Source of the DNA: Candidatus Methylomirabilota bacterium
Lineage (GTDB): Bacteria > Methylomirabilota > Methylomirabilia > Methylomirabilales > 2-02-FULL-66-22
Length of the DNA: 38,667 bases
Assembly: GCA_016209735.1 (NCBI GenBank)
Contig: JACQVN010000059.1
Span: 1-38,667 of the forward strand
Reading direction: 5' to 3'
The notes beneath the pieces were generated by a model. The model had not been told where the DNA came from. It ran no database searches and saw only the letters and a program-made list of their open reading frames with translations. A program made the position numbers and the translations under genes. Every line of letters begins with the position of its first letter. Position 1 is the first letter of the stretch. Positions 7,741 to 16,178 of the stretch are shown piece after piece.

Positions 7741-8056
7741 ACCTGAGTTATTCGCGAAAAGCCCATCTCACCACGAAGGACCTGCCTGCGCCCCGCTTCG
7801 GAGCGGGGCAGGCAGGCACCAAGATCACGAAGCAGAAGGCCACGGAGATCCGGTCCTGACCCTCTCGACCGGGAAGCAGGCGGGCATGAAGCCCGCCCCT
7901 ACTTAACCACAATTGACGCCAACAACATCCCTCGAAGGGGAGGGGTTTATCCCCTCCCGCTTCAGCATTGTAGGAAGAGTGGGTGCTGTGCGAAAGGCCC
8001 TCCCAAATCTTTTCTCCATGTCCTTCGTGCTCTTCGTCGTGAATAATCCGGGTTAT
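7741..8056 (-). repeat. Composite intergenic repeat R1, copy b (inverted)
   Basis: The reverse complement of copy a. It begins GAGTTATTCGCGAAAAGCCC, passes through CATCTCACCACGAAGGACCT, GGGCATGAAGCCCGCCCC and GGGAGGGG-type palindromic blocks, and ends CGTCGTGAATAATCCGGG. It lies directly upstream of the octaheme cytochrome gene, so that operon's promoter must be inside the repeat, beyond it, or in the 21-nt gap. Confidence 0.85.
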
Positions 8057-8397
8057 GCGCCCGGCGTCATTCGGCCTCCCACCCCCGGCAGACGCCAGCG
8101 CGGCTGGCTGTCGCGTCCCCGGCGGCCCCGCACGTGGTCTGGCGCAGCCGGCTCCTCGTGGTCGCACCCTCGGCGCATCGGTCCGCATCGCCGCCGCTCG
8201 GCGGGAGGGGACGCTGGAAAACGGGGGCCGGGTCACCGAAGGTCAGCCCAGGCAAATCGGTGCGGCGGTGCCGCTGAAGGCAACCCGACCGGACGGAGAT
8301 AGCGCAACCGGGCAGGGACCGTACCAGCGGCGGGGGGGGCGAGTCAAGGGGATTCTCGCGGGGCCCGGCACTTTGTAGGGATGGGCCCATGTTCGCG
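8057..8397. other. Unassigned GC-rich intergenic stretch
   Basis: No reading frame here shows a recognisable protein. The stretch is rich in local inverted repeats (for example around 8270-8300) and holds ACCGAAGG and CAGGCAAA words close together (8237-8259). These recall glycine-riboswitch consensus words, but the spacing is wrong and no downstream gene exists. I cannot assign it. Confidence 0.3.
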
Positions 8398-8417
8398 GTG
8401 AGATGGGCTCTTCGCGA

Positions 8418-8445
8418 GTAGGGGCGACGCATGCGTCGCCCCTAC
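8418..8445. repeat. 28-nt perfect palindrome
   Basis: GTAGGGGCGACGCA followed by its exact reverse complement, centred at 8431/8432. It is preceded by GAGATGGGCTCTTCGCGAG, a module also present at the edge of the R1 repeats and at 22757-22822, so it is a member or fragment of the same repeat system. A second, looser inverted repeat (GTTCGTGGT...CACCACGAAC) follows at about 8468-8507. Confidence 0.75.
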
Positions 8446-8544
8446 ATGTCGAAGGGCGACGCGACGTTCGTGGTTCGATCCCGCCTGGGCGGGACTCACC
8501 ACGAACGGGTGGAATACGTCAGCGGATCAACGATCGGGGGCACT

Positions 8545-8758
8545 TAGCCCGCATTATTCGCGAACGCGGTTCGCGAATAATGCGGGCTTAACAGAAGCCC
8601 TTCTGGTTGGCCCTCAGGACGGTTCGGAGGGGGGTGGGGTATTTCGACACAGTGCAGCGTGTGTCCAGCACCGTGCCTCATCCCGGTGCTTGTGGAATTG
8701 GCCGCTGGTCGGGTAAGCCCGGAGTATTCACGGCTCTCTCGTGAATAATCCGGGCTAA
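8545..8758 (+). repeat. Hairpin-bounded composite element E, copy 1
   Basis: Two hairpins face each other across a core of about 123 bp. The left hairpin has perfect 19-bp arms (8546-8564 and 8570-8588, loop CGCGG). The right one has 17-bp arms (8716-8732 and 8740-8756, one mismatch). The edges read TAGCCCG and CGGGCTAA. The core is diverged but shares GGACGG, TCTGGT/CTGGTT, TCGACAC and ATTGGCC words in order with copies 2 and 3. The outer right edge contains the TAG stop codon of the minus-strand nonaheme cytochrome gene. Confidence 0.8.
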
Positions 8759-10056
8759 GTCGAGCGCCGATCGGCGGCCCGTTCCTGGTGTCGCCGCTGA
8801 TCGATTTCCCGGATCTTCAGCACCAAGCCCACGATCACCAGCACGATGATGCCCACGGATACCCAGAGCCCTCGATGGCGGAACAGCAGGTCCTCAAGCG
8901 CCTTGAGGCCCTTGGCGTGCGCCACGGCCGTGATCTGCTTCCCCTCCTCCGTCAACTTCTGGATGGCGGCCGCATCGGCGAGGTGAATCGCCGCCCGCGC
9001 CTTCAGGAGGGCGTCACTGGCCCCTCGTAGCTCGAACCTGGCCTGACTGATCTCCATTCCCGCGTGCTCGGCCTGATCCAGGACCGCCGTCGCGCGGGTA
9101 AGGGATTCGCGCAACCCGTCGAGAGACGCCCGCATGGCCGCGGCCTGCCGGAATCCTCCGGAATCCGCCTGGTGGCAGGTCACGCAGACGGCCTTGTCCG
9201 TCGTCCCCACCATCTCGTCGCCTGTCTTCACGACGTCGTGATTGCTATGGCAGGTCACGCAGGGGGCCAGCCCCATGCTGGCAAAGGCCTGCTGATGCGG
9301 ACTCTTGGCGAAGAATTCCGCGGGCACGGAGTGGCAGGTTCCGCAGACATTTGCCACCGACCCCACGCCGGGGGGCGTGGCGCCGTGATTGCCGTGACAG
9401 ACATTACAGGTGGGCGCCGAGAGGTCCCCTTTCTTGGTCAGGGCCTCGTAGTGGACGCTCTGTTTGTACTTGGCCACGACGTCGGTGGGGATCTTGTACC
9501 CCGCCATGTACTTGGGGTCCCCGTGGCACCGTCCGCAGGTATCGACAACCTTGACCGGATACGTCCAGGCTTGCTGATCTTTGATCGCCCGGATGCGGTG
9601 GACATCGTGGCAACTGATGCAGGTGGCCGCTTTCTGGTCCCCCTGCTTGAGCCGTTTCCCGTGCACGCTCGTGAGGTACTCCTGGACTTGATCCACGCGG
9701 AGGGTGGGATTGAATCTTTTCATGTAGTCGGCATCGCTATGACACTTCCCGCAGAGGGCGGGGATGGCCTGGTGCCGCGGCTTGCCGACGAACTTCTTGG
9801 CGCGGCTCATGGCCTGCTGGGGATCGAGGCTGGCGGGGTCGCCGCCGTGGCAGTCCTGGCAGAAGATGCCCTTGGACCCGTGGATGTCCTGGGGGAACTT
9901 CTCCGCCGGGGACATCACCCGTGGATCCCCGAGGCCCTGATGGCACTGGAGGCAAGAGTTCTCCTCCGGCAGCTTCTGCGCCTCCACCTGGTCCGCCAGG
10001 AAGAGGAACGGGACGGCAAGGAGGGAGATCGGCAGGGGGCGCCATCTCCGGGGCAT
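8755..10056 (-). CDS. Nonaheme c-type cytochrome with C-terminal membrane anchor
   Basis: 433 residues. A signal peptide (LPISLLAVPFLFLADQVEA) is followed by nine CXXCH motifs (CLQCH, CQDCH, CGKCH, CISCH, CGRCH, CNVCH, CGTCH, CVTCH, CVTCH) in residues about 35-300. A helical, coiled-coil-like segment and one C-terminal membrane helix (about 395-415) with a charged cytoplasmic tail come next. It follows the cytochrome b gene by one base pair and takes the place of cytochrome c1 or f in the bc complex. The heme domain should sit in the periplasm and receive electrons from the Rieske centre. Its stop codon lies in the hairpin of repeat E copy 1, so the native C-terminus may have been altered. 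Confidence 0.87.
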   Translation of the reverse strand: MPRRWRPLPISLLAVPFLFLADQVEAQKLPEENSCLQCHQGLGDPRVMSPAEKFPQDIHGSKGIFCQDCHGGDPASLDPQQAMSRAKKFVGKPRHQAIPALCGKCHSDADYMKRFNPTLRVDQVQEYLTSVHGKRLKQGDQKAATCISCHDVHRIRAIKDQQAWTYPVKVVDTCGRCHGDPKYMAGYKIPTDVVAKYKQSVHYEALTKKGDLSAPTCNVCHGNHGATPPGVGSVANVCGTCHSVPAEFFAKSPHQQAFASMGLAPCVTCHSNHDVVKTGDEMVGTTDKAVCVTCHQADSGGFRQAAAMRASLDGLRESLTRATAVLDQAEHAGMEISQARFELRGASDALLKARAAIHLADAAAIQKLTEEGKQITAVAHAKGLKALEDLLFRHRGLWVSVGIIVLVIVGLVLKIREIDQRRHQERAADRRST

Positions 10057-10057
10057 G

Positions 10058-11152
10058 TTAGTTCCCTCCCGGCGCCAGATAACCCAGGGCGCTCAGCACC
10101 ACGATGTAGGCGACGATCCCTACACCGATCCAGAAGAAGAGGGGATTCTCCTCTCCTCGCGCCGCTTTCAGATCCAGGAATGGCACCAGCAGGAGAAAGA
10201 GTCCCCCGAGATTGAATCCGAGGATCCCGACCATCTCGCCGTCCAGCGGCCCGATTTTCGCCGGGAGGTACTTCAGGGTCTGGAACATGTACATGAAATA
10301 CCACTCGGGGCGGATTCCGGCGGGCGCGGGGGCAAACGGATCCGCCTTCACGCCCAGCTCCCATGGGAAGTAGGCCGCGAGCGCGGCCAGCACCGCCAGC
10401 GCGCTCAGCCAGCCCACCAGGTCCCGGAGGAAGAAATCGGGGAAGAAGGGCATGGCCTCGGGATGGCGCCCGCCGTGCTCCAGCTCCAGCGGGACGCTCA
10501 TCCCCTGTTTCTGCACCAAGAAGAGGTGGAGCCCCAGGATCCCTGTCGTGAGCAGTGGCAGGATGGCCACATGAATCCCATAGAAGCGGGAGAGGGTGGC
10601 CCCGGTGACGTCCTCCCCCCCGCGGAGGATCTGCGTGATGAGGGTACCCACCACCGGCACCTGACCGGCCACGTCGGTCCCCACCTTGGTCGCGAAGTAC
10701 GCGAGCGTATTCCACGGGAGGAGGTAGCCGCTGAAACCGAAGAAGAGCGCAATGCCGAAGAGGATCATCCCGGTCACCCAGGTCAGCTCCCGCGGTTTCC
10801 GGTAGGCCTGGGTGAAGTAGACGCTGAACAGGTGGATCATCAGGGTAGCCATCATCAGGTTGGCAGACCAGCTATGGATCGAGCGGATCAGCCAGCCAAA
10901 CTGCACCTCGGTCACGATGAATTGCACACTCTCATACGCCTCCTCCGCGCTGGGCCGGTAGTAGAGGAGGAGCAGGATACCGGTGCACACCTGGATGCCG
11001 AAGAGGAAGAGGGTCATTCCTCCGAAGTAGTACCAGACCGTGTGCTTGTGGACCGGCACGACCTTGTGCCGGACGAACTCGCGGATTTCTGCGAGGTTGA
11101 CCCGCTCATCCAGCCAGGTCGTGACTGTTTGGACCACGCGTGGCGCTGCCAT
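10058..11152 (-). CDS. Cytochrome b/b6 subunit of a bc-type complex
   Basis: 364 residues, so the N-terminal (b6-like) and C-terminal (subunit IV-like) parts are in one chain. The first heme-ligand helix has [15 protein letters not shown] (13 residues between His); the fourth has [16 protein letters not shown] (14 between), the spacing of the b6 branch rather than mitochondrial cytochrome b. The Qo-site motif PEWY is in [17 protein letters not shown]. The protein oxidises quinol and, with the Rieske subunit encoded 2 bp upstream and the nonaheme cytochrome downstream, forms a proton-translocating complex. The start at 11152 gives a normal amphipathic N-terminus; the longer open frame upstream overlaps the Rieske gene. 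Confidence 0.93.
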   Translation of the reverse strand: MAAPRVVQTVTTWLDERVNLAEIREFVRHKVVPVHKHTVWYYFGGMTLFLFGIQVCTGILLLLYYRPSAEEAYESVQFIVTEVQFGWLIRSIHSWSANLMMATLMIHLFSVYFTQAYRKPRELTWVTGMILFGIALFFGFSGYLLPWNTLAYFATKVGTDVAGQVPVVGTLITQILRGGEDVTGATLSRFYGIHVAILPLLTTGILGLHLFLVQKQGMSVPLELEHGGRHPEAMPFFPDFFLRDLVGWLSALAVLAALAAYFPWELGVKADPFAPAPAGIRPEWYFMYMFQTLKYLPAKIGPLDGEMVGILGFNLGGLFLLLVPFLDLKAARGEENPLFFWIGVGIVAYIVVLSALGYLAPGGN

Positions 11153-11154
11153 CC

Positions 11155-11598
11155 TCAGGCTCCTTTGCTGACCACGATCTGCTCCCCCTTCACGAAGGCC
11201 TTGTAGGTCTCCAAGGGGCGCGGAGGTGGGCCGCTTACGTTCTTCCCGTTCAGGTCGTAAACGCCATTGTGGCAGGCGCACCAGATATCTTGCTTCTCTT
11301 CCCGGTATTGCACGGTGCAGTTGAGGTGGGTGCAGACCGCATTGAAGGCGCGCAGTTCCCCGGCCGGGGTCTTGACAAGAATCCCCGGCTGGTTGCCGAA
11401 CCTGAAGATCCGGCCGGAGTTCACGCGAATCTCGTTGGGCTTCCAGGGGAGCGTGACGTTGGCAATGGTCGGCTCGCCGCTCTTGGGAGGGATGATATAG
11501 CGGACGACGGGATACAGCACCGACACCACCATGGCCCCGAAACCACCCCCGAGGAGGCAATTGACGAAACCCCGCCGGGAGTTCGTCGGCGTGTTCAT
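11155..11598 (-). CDS. Rieske [2Fe-2S] protein of bc-type complex
   Basis: 147 residues. The ATG at 11598 follows an AGGAGAG ribosome site. A Tat-like [12 protein letters not shown] motif leads into one membrane helix. The cluster motifs are CTHLNC and CACHNGVYD, giving the two Cys and two His ligands. It is the first gene of the three-gene bc operon and should be the mobile electron carrier between the quinol-oxidising site of cytochrome b and the nonaheme cytochrome. Slightly short for the family, but complete. Confidence 0.93.
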   Translation of the reverse strand: MNTPTNSRRGFVNCLLGGGFGAMVVSVLYPVVRYIIPPKSGEPTIANVTLPWKPNEIRVNSGRIFRFGNQPGILVKTPAGELRAFNAVCTHLNCTVQYREEKQDIWCACHNGVYDLNGKNVSGPPPRPLETYKAFVKGEQIVVSKGA

Positions 11599-11719
11599 AA
11601 CCGATCTCTCCTTTTGTCGATGCGCATGGAACGCTTGTACGGGATGACGCAAATCGGTTTGCCGAACTGCTTTCGATGGGAGACAGCCCACCTGGCCGAC
11701 TTCCCGATGTGCGGAGACT

Positions 11720-11749
11720 TCCCTACCGCACTGGGCGTTTGAATGTCAA
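11720..11749 (-). promoter_or_regulatory. Putative promoter for bc operon
   Basis: On the minus strand TTGACA (11749-11744), an 18-bp spacer and TAGGGA (11725-11720). The -35 box is perfect and the -10 box is weak. It is mirrored by a plus-strand box at 11787; the two are joined by a 10-bp inverted repeat, GAATGTCAAG at 11741-11750 and CTTGACATTC at 11786-11795. Confidence 0.4.
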
Positions 11750-11786
11750 GCGGAATCTCCAGAACGAACGAATTCAGTCTTTCCTC

Positions 11787-11816
11787 TTGACATTCTGTTC
11801 CCATGAGAGGTAGCGT
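11787..11816 (+). promoter_or_regulatory. Putative divergent promoter toward membrane-protein gene
   Basis: TTGACA (11787-11792), an 18-bp spacer and TAGCGT (11811-11816). It is the mirror image of the minus-strand candidate, and the -35 boxes lie back to back. The leader to the ATG at 12035 would be over 200 nt. Confidence 0.35.
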
Positions 11817-12034
11817 CGTCCCCGTCTGATGAGGTATTCCCCGGCGACTGCCCTGGAGGGGGGAGGGATGCCGGCCGGAAGTCTCTCGGCGCGCGAACTC
11901 AGCGGCCCTCTGGGGACCGGTGGTCCTCAGGGGGTCGTTCCGTTTTCGCGTAGGACACCCCCCGGGGTACGTCTGAGGGCCGTCCCACCTCTGCCCCTTG
12001 TGCCGGGGCGCACGCGCCGCTGCGGAGGAGGCGT

Positions 12035-13798
12035 ATGGACGAGCGGCTGACTCGTCTCGAAGCCCAGTTGGAGGAGGTCGCAAGCCGCCTCTCCGCCGTC
12101 GAGCGGCGTCTGGCCGCCCTGGAAACCCGTCCCGCAGTCGACCGCTTCGCCGGCGCCATCGGCACGCAGCTCTCCGACCCGTCGCGCCCCGAGGCGGGTC
12201 CTTCGGGCCCACGGGAATCCGACCTCAGCACGATCGTCACGCGGGTTGGCCGCACGCTGGTCGTGCTGGCCGGCGCATACCTGCTCCGTGCGCTGACCGA
12301 CTCGGGCCTGCTGGCAGCCGGCCCGGGGGTATTCCTCGGCCTCCTCTTCGCGCTGGTCTGGCTCGTCGTGGCCGACCGGGCCGGCGCCCGCCGGCAAACC
12401 CTGCGCGCCTCATTCCACGGGGCTGCCTACGTCCTCATCGCCCTGCCGCTGCTCTACGAGGCCACGGCGCGCTTCCGCCTTCTCGATCCGGCGGCGGCCG
12501 CCGCCAGTCTGGCCGGTTGTGCGGCCCTGGGGCTGGGGGTGGCGGCGCGCCGGCACCTCCGGGCCCTCGCCTGGGTCGTGACGCTCGGGGCGCTCGGCAC
12601 GGCCGTGGCGCTCATGCTCTTCACCGCCGCACTGGGTCCGTTTGCGCTGTTCCTGGTCCTCTTGGGGGTTGCGACGCTGTGGCTGGGCTATGTGCTCGAT
12701 TGGACCTTCCTGCGCTGGCCTGTGGCGCTCGTTGCCGACCTCACGATCCTGATCCTCTCCGGGCGAAGCGTGACGGCGGGGGTGGCCGATTCGCCCGGCA
12801 TGGCCATCAGCGTGCAGCTCCTGCTGCTGGTCGCGTACCTGGGAAGCTTTGCTTCTCGGACGCTCTCCCTCCGCCGGGACGTCATTCCTTTCGAGATCGC
12901 GCAGTCGGTACTGGCGATTGCCGTGGGGATCGGCGGGGCCAGCTACGTGGCCCGGACCACGCATGTCGGGACGCTGCCGCTCGGCCTGGCCACGGTGGCG
13001 GTGGCCGCCGGCTGTTACGGCGTGGCCGTCGCCTTCGTGGAGCGCCGCCAGGGGCGCCGGCGAAATTTCTTCTTCTATACATCGGCGGGGCTGGTCTTCG
13101 CACTGGTGGGCGGCCTCCTCGTTCTGCCGAAGCCGGCCCTCGCCCTCACCTACGCCGCGCTCGGGCTGGTGACGGCCTGGGCCGGGCGACGGTCGAGGCG
13201 CGTCACCTTCCACGCGCATGGCGCGGTCTTCCTGGTGGCCGCTGGGGTGGTGTCGGACCTGGTCGCTCATGCCCTCTACGGCCTCGGACTGCCCGTCGCG
13301 CCGGTGCTCACCCCCTCGGCGACGACGCTGGGGGTCCTCGGCCTCTGCGGGGTCGCGATCTGGGCGTTGGGGACCGCCGCGCCGGAGTCTCCGCCCGCAG
13401 CGGCGGCCCGGCTGCCGCGCCTCGTCGTGCTCGTGCTGGGGCTCGGAGGCCTGCTGGGCGTCGCCGTCACCTGGCTCGCCCTGGCGCTTCCCGGCGGGCA
13501 GACCGAGGCGATGCACGCCGCCCTGGTCGCGACGCTTCGGACGGCCCTCCTCGTCTCGGGCATTCTCGCCCTGGCCTGGGCGGGCCGCACGCTGCGGTTC
13601 GTCGAGGGCGCCTGGCTCGTCTATCCCCTGCTCGTCCTCACGGGCGTGAAGTTCCTGCTCGAGGATTTCCGGTCCGGGCGACCCTCCACGCTCTTCCTGG
13701 GCTTCGCCCTCTACGGTCTGGCGCTCATCGTCGGCCCCTGGCTTTGCCGGCGACCGAGCGGCGCCGAAGCGACCCCCCTCCGGGGAGGGCAGACCTAG
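12035..13798 (+). CDS. Large polytopic membrane protein with N-terminal coiled coil (DUF2339-like)
   Basis: 587 residues, with a GGAGGAGGCGT ribosome site. Residues 1-35 form a coiled coil (LTRLEAQLEEVASRLSAVER), followed by a Pro/Ser/Gly-rich linker and then about 15 hydrophobic helices from residue 70 to the end. No heme, metal or transport motif stands out; short basic RR/RxR loops separate the helices. The architecture, coiled coil then many helices, matches the poorly known DUF2339 group, but I am not sure of the family. Its position between the bc operon and the 16-heme gene may be chance. Integral inner membrane protein of unknown function. Confidence 0.65.
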   Translation: MDERLTRLEAQLEEVASRLSAVERRLAALETRPAVDRFAGAIGTQLSDPSRPEAGPSGPRESDLSTIVTRVGRTLVVLAGAYLLRALTDSGLLAAGPGVFLGLLFALVWLVVADRAGARRQTLRASFHGAAYVLIALPLLYEATARFRLLDPAAAAASLAGCAALGLGVAARRHLRALAWVVTLGALGTAVALMLFTAALGPFALFLVLLGVATLWLGYVLDWTFLRWPVALVADLTILILSGRSVTAGVADSPGMAISVQLLLLVAYLGSFASRTLSLRRDVIPFEIAQSVLAIAVGIGGASYVARTTHVGTLPLGLATVAVAAGCYGVAVAFVERRQGRRRNFFFYTSAGLVFALVGGLLVLPKPALALTYAALGLVTAWAGRRSRRVTFHAHGAVFLVAAGVVSDLVAHALYGLGLPVAPVLTPSATTLGVLGLCGVAIWALGTAAPESPPAAAARLPRLVVLVLGLGGLLGVAVTWLALALPGGQTEAMHAALVATLRTALLVSGILALAWAGRTLRFVEGAWLVYPLLVLTGVKFLLEDFRSGRPSTLFLGFALYGLALIVGPWLCRRPSGAEATPLRGGQT

Positions 13799-13883
13799 CC
13801 CTGACCCGAGGACACTGTTTTCCCGCCAAGGTCGCCAGCGATGGCGACTCCGCAATCAGGAAAGACAAGGCAAACGTAGTGCC

Positions 13884-13939
13884 TGCTTGCCCAATTGCCC
13901 GATTGCCTGCTTGCCGCATTGCCCACTTGCCTGCTTGCC
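13884..13939 (+). repeat. Seven tandem octamers, consensus NNNTTGCC
   Basis: Seven consecutive 8-bp units all end in TTGCC; the first three bases vary (TGC, CAA, CGA, TGC, GCA, CAC, TGC). It lies 130 bp before the 16-heme gene. The 270-nt gap (13799-14068) otherwise holds only the promoter candidate below. Confidence 0.8.
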
Positions 13940-13968
13940 ACTGCTCTCCTTCGCGGGGCGGCTTGGCC

Positions 13969-13997
13969 TTGCACCGGCAGCGGATGTCCGATATGAT
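13969..13997 (+). promoter_or_regulatory. Putative promoter for 16-heme cytochrome gene
   Basis: TTGCAC (13969-13974), 17 bp and TATGAT (13992-13997). The -10 box matches 5 of 6, and the leader is about 65 nt. The octamer repeats end 29 bp upstream. Confidence 0.45.
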
Positions 13998-14068
13998 GCC
14001 TCGGCCGCCGGGACGAGCGGCGACTCGGCGAACAACAGGGCGGCAGCCTCCGAGGAGAACACACGCCG

Positions 14069-16132
14069 ATGGTCATTACCCTGCGGCGACTCTTTCGCAA
14101 TTACTTCAGCTTGGCCGGTGGCATTATCGCGGCCATCAGCTTCCTGGTCGACGTCTTCCTCCTCTTCTTGGATTACGTCCGTCCGACCCAGAACCCGTAC
14201 GTCGGGATCATCACCTTCATGGTCCTCCCCGGCGTCACCATGTCCGGGCTGGGAATCGTCGTCGGGGGGGCGATCCTTCGCTTCTTCCAGTTGCGGCGAG
14301 AGGCCCAGGTGGTGGAACTTCCCCGGCTGGACCTCAACAACACGCGGCATCGCTTGGCGCTGGCGGGGACGTTCCTGGCCCTCGTCGTCTTCATGACGCT
14401 GTCCGCCGTGGGGGGGTACGAGAGCTATCACTACACCGACTCGGTGGCGTTCTGCGGCAGGACCTGTCACACGGTGATGGAGCCCGAATTCACGGCCTAC
14501 CAGAACTCGCCCCACGCCCGTGTCCCCTGTGTTTCCTGCCACATCGGACCCGGGGCGGAGTGGTTCGTCCGGGCCAAGATCTCCGGGGCGTACCAGGTCT
14601 ACTCGGTGTTGTTCAACAAGTTCTCGCGTCCCATCCCCACCCCGGTCCACAACCTGCGCCCGGCCCAGGATGTCTGCGAACAGTGCCACTGGCCCGCCAA
14701 GTTCTGGGGCGAGCAGTTGGCCAGCCGGGTCCATTTCAGCTCGGACGAGAAGAATACGCGGCGGGAAGTCGATCTCCTGTTGAAGACCGGCGGCGGCACG
14801 GAGGTGGGCTCCAAGGCCGGCATCCACTATCATATGAACATCCAGAATAAGATCTGGTACGCGGCGGCGGACGAGCGACGGCAGGTGATCCCGTGGGTCC
14901 GGTCGGAGGGGCCGGACGGTCGCGTGACCGAGTATGTGTCCACGGAGAAGCCGTTCACTCCGGAACAGCTCAAGAACGCGGAAATCCGACGGATGGACTG
15001 CGTGGATTGTCACAACCGCCCCAGCCACAGGTATCTGCCGCCGGGCCGGGCCTTGGACCCTGCGCTGGAAGCCGGAAGGATTTCGCCGGAATTGCCCTAC
15101 ATCAAGAAGGTGGCTGTGGAGGCGATGGTGACGCCCTACGCCACGGCCGCGGAAGCGGATCGAGGCATCGAGACTTCCATCCAAACCTTCTATCAGAAGG
15201 AATACCCGGCGATGGTCCGGGGACAGGGGGAGAAGCTGAGGGCGGCTGTCGAAGAGGTGAAGCGGATTTATCACGCCAACTTCTTCCCCGAAATGCAGGT
15301 CAACTGGCTGGCGTATCCCGACAACATCGGCCACAAGGAATTCCCCGGCTGTTTCCGCTGCCACGAGGGCAAGCATGCGAGTGCCGACGGCCGCATGATC
15401 AGCCGACAATGCGATGCCTGCCACGAGTTCCTGGGCCGCAGGGGCGAGGGGCTGATGCGCGTGGCCGCCACCCCTGCCTTCGCCCATCCCTGGAAGCTGG
15501 CGGGCAAGCACACGGAGATCCGCTGCGGCGAGTGCCACACCGGCGGACCGGCCAAGCCCGCCACCTGCGCCGGCTGTCACGGCCTGCCCACGGCCGGTCC
15601 CATGTCCGGGATGCAGTGCCAGGAATGTCACCGCCAGGATCAGCAAGTCGAGCCGGTCGTCGGTTGCGGCACCTGCCACGCGACCGCGGCGGGGCTTCAC
15701 GGGAAGAAAGACCATGGCGTGGCGGGCTGTCCGGCCTGTCATGCGCCGCACCTCTGGTCGCCCGAGCCGCGCAAGACATGTCTGACGTGTCACGCGGACA
15801 AGGAACAGCACAACCCCGGACCGCCCTGCGCCGAGTGCCACGAGTTTCGCGCCGCCGCCGGAGCGGCCGACCCGAAGGGGGCCCGGCCCCCCATCGCGTT
15901 TCCCAGCGATCCCGGTTCGCCGGGGAAGGTCACCTTCGACCACGCCCTCCACCTGGCGAGGGGGGCCACATGCGCGAGCTGCCATCCCACGGTCTTTGCC
16001 ATGAAGAAGGGATCCGCCAAGCTCACCATGGATGACATGGGCGAGGGACAGACCTGCGGCGCCTGTCACGACGGCCAGAAGGCCTTCGGTGTGATGGACG
16101 GCGACAAGTGCACTGCCTGCCACGGCGCATGA
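14069..16132 (+). CDS. NapC/NirT-type cytochrome fused to multiheme domain, 16 heme motifs
   Basis: 687 residues; GAGGAGAA ribosome site. Three hydrophobic helices (about 10-35, 45-72 and 95-120) precede a NapC/NirT-like segment (FCGRTCHTVMEPEF, CVSCHIGPGAEWF) that typically takes electrons from membrane quinol. The first motif is CX3CH (CGRTCH). Fifteen CXXCH motifs follow: CVSCH, CEQCH, CVDCH, CFRCH, CDACH, CGECH, CAGCH, CQECH, CGTCH, CPACH, CLTCH, CAECH, CASCH, CGACH and CTACH. The last about 75 residues resemble a cytochrome c7-type triheme unit (FDHALHL...CASCH...CGACH...CTACH). A quinol dehydrogenase and a long heme wire thus seem joined in one protein, anchored in the inner membrane with the hemes in the periplasm. 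Acceptor unknown. Confidence 0.85.
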   Translation: MVITLRRLFRNYFSLAGGIIAAISFLVDVFLLFLDYVRPTQNPYVGIITFMVLPGVTMSGLGIVVGGAILRFFQLRREAQVVELPRLDLNNTRHRLALAGTFLALVVFMTLSAVGGYESYHYTDSVAFCGRTCHTVMEPEFTAYQNSPHARVPCVSCHIGPGAEWFVRAKISGAYQVYSVLFNKFSRPIPTPVHNLRPAQDVCEQCHWPAKFWGEQLASRVHFSSDEKNTRREVDLLLKTGGGTEVGSKAGIHYHMNIQNKIWYAAADERRQVIPWVRSEGPDGRVTEYVSTEKPFTPEQLKNAEIRRMDCVDCHNRPSHRYLPPGRALDPALEAGRISPELPYIKKVAVEAMVTPYATAAEADRGIETSIQTFYQKEYPAMVRGQGEKLRAAVEEVKRIYHANFFPEMQVNWLAYPDNIGHKEFPGCFRCHEGKHASADGRMISRQCDACHEFLGRRGEGLMRVAATPAFAHPWKLAGKHTEIRCGECHTGGPAKPATCAGCHGLPTAGPMSGMQCQECHRQDQQVEPVVGCGTCHATAAGLHGKKDHGVAGCPACHAPHLWSPEPRKTCLTCHADKEQHNPGPPCAECHEFRAAAGAADPKGARPPIAFPSDPGSPGKVTFDHALHLARGATCASCHPTVFAMKKGSAKLTMDDMGEGQTCGACHDGQKAFGVMDGDKCTACHGA

Positions 16133-16178
16133 CCTCGTGGCCCCTTCCTGCGATGGCGCTCCGATCGATGGACCCGTG

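Noticed and set aside
8237-8259. Possible glycine riboswitch (ACCGAAGG and CAGGCAAA words)
   Set aside because: The words are only about 6 nt apart, leaving no room for the usual P3 stem, and no glycine-related gene lies downstream on either strand.
9064-10215. Long plus-strand frame across the nonaheme cytochrome gene
   Set aside because: The minus strand carries nine CXXCH motifs and a signal peptide; the plus frame is composition shadow.
13884-13939. CRISPR-like array
   Set aside because: Units are 8 bp with no spacers of CRISPR length and no cas genes nearby.
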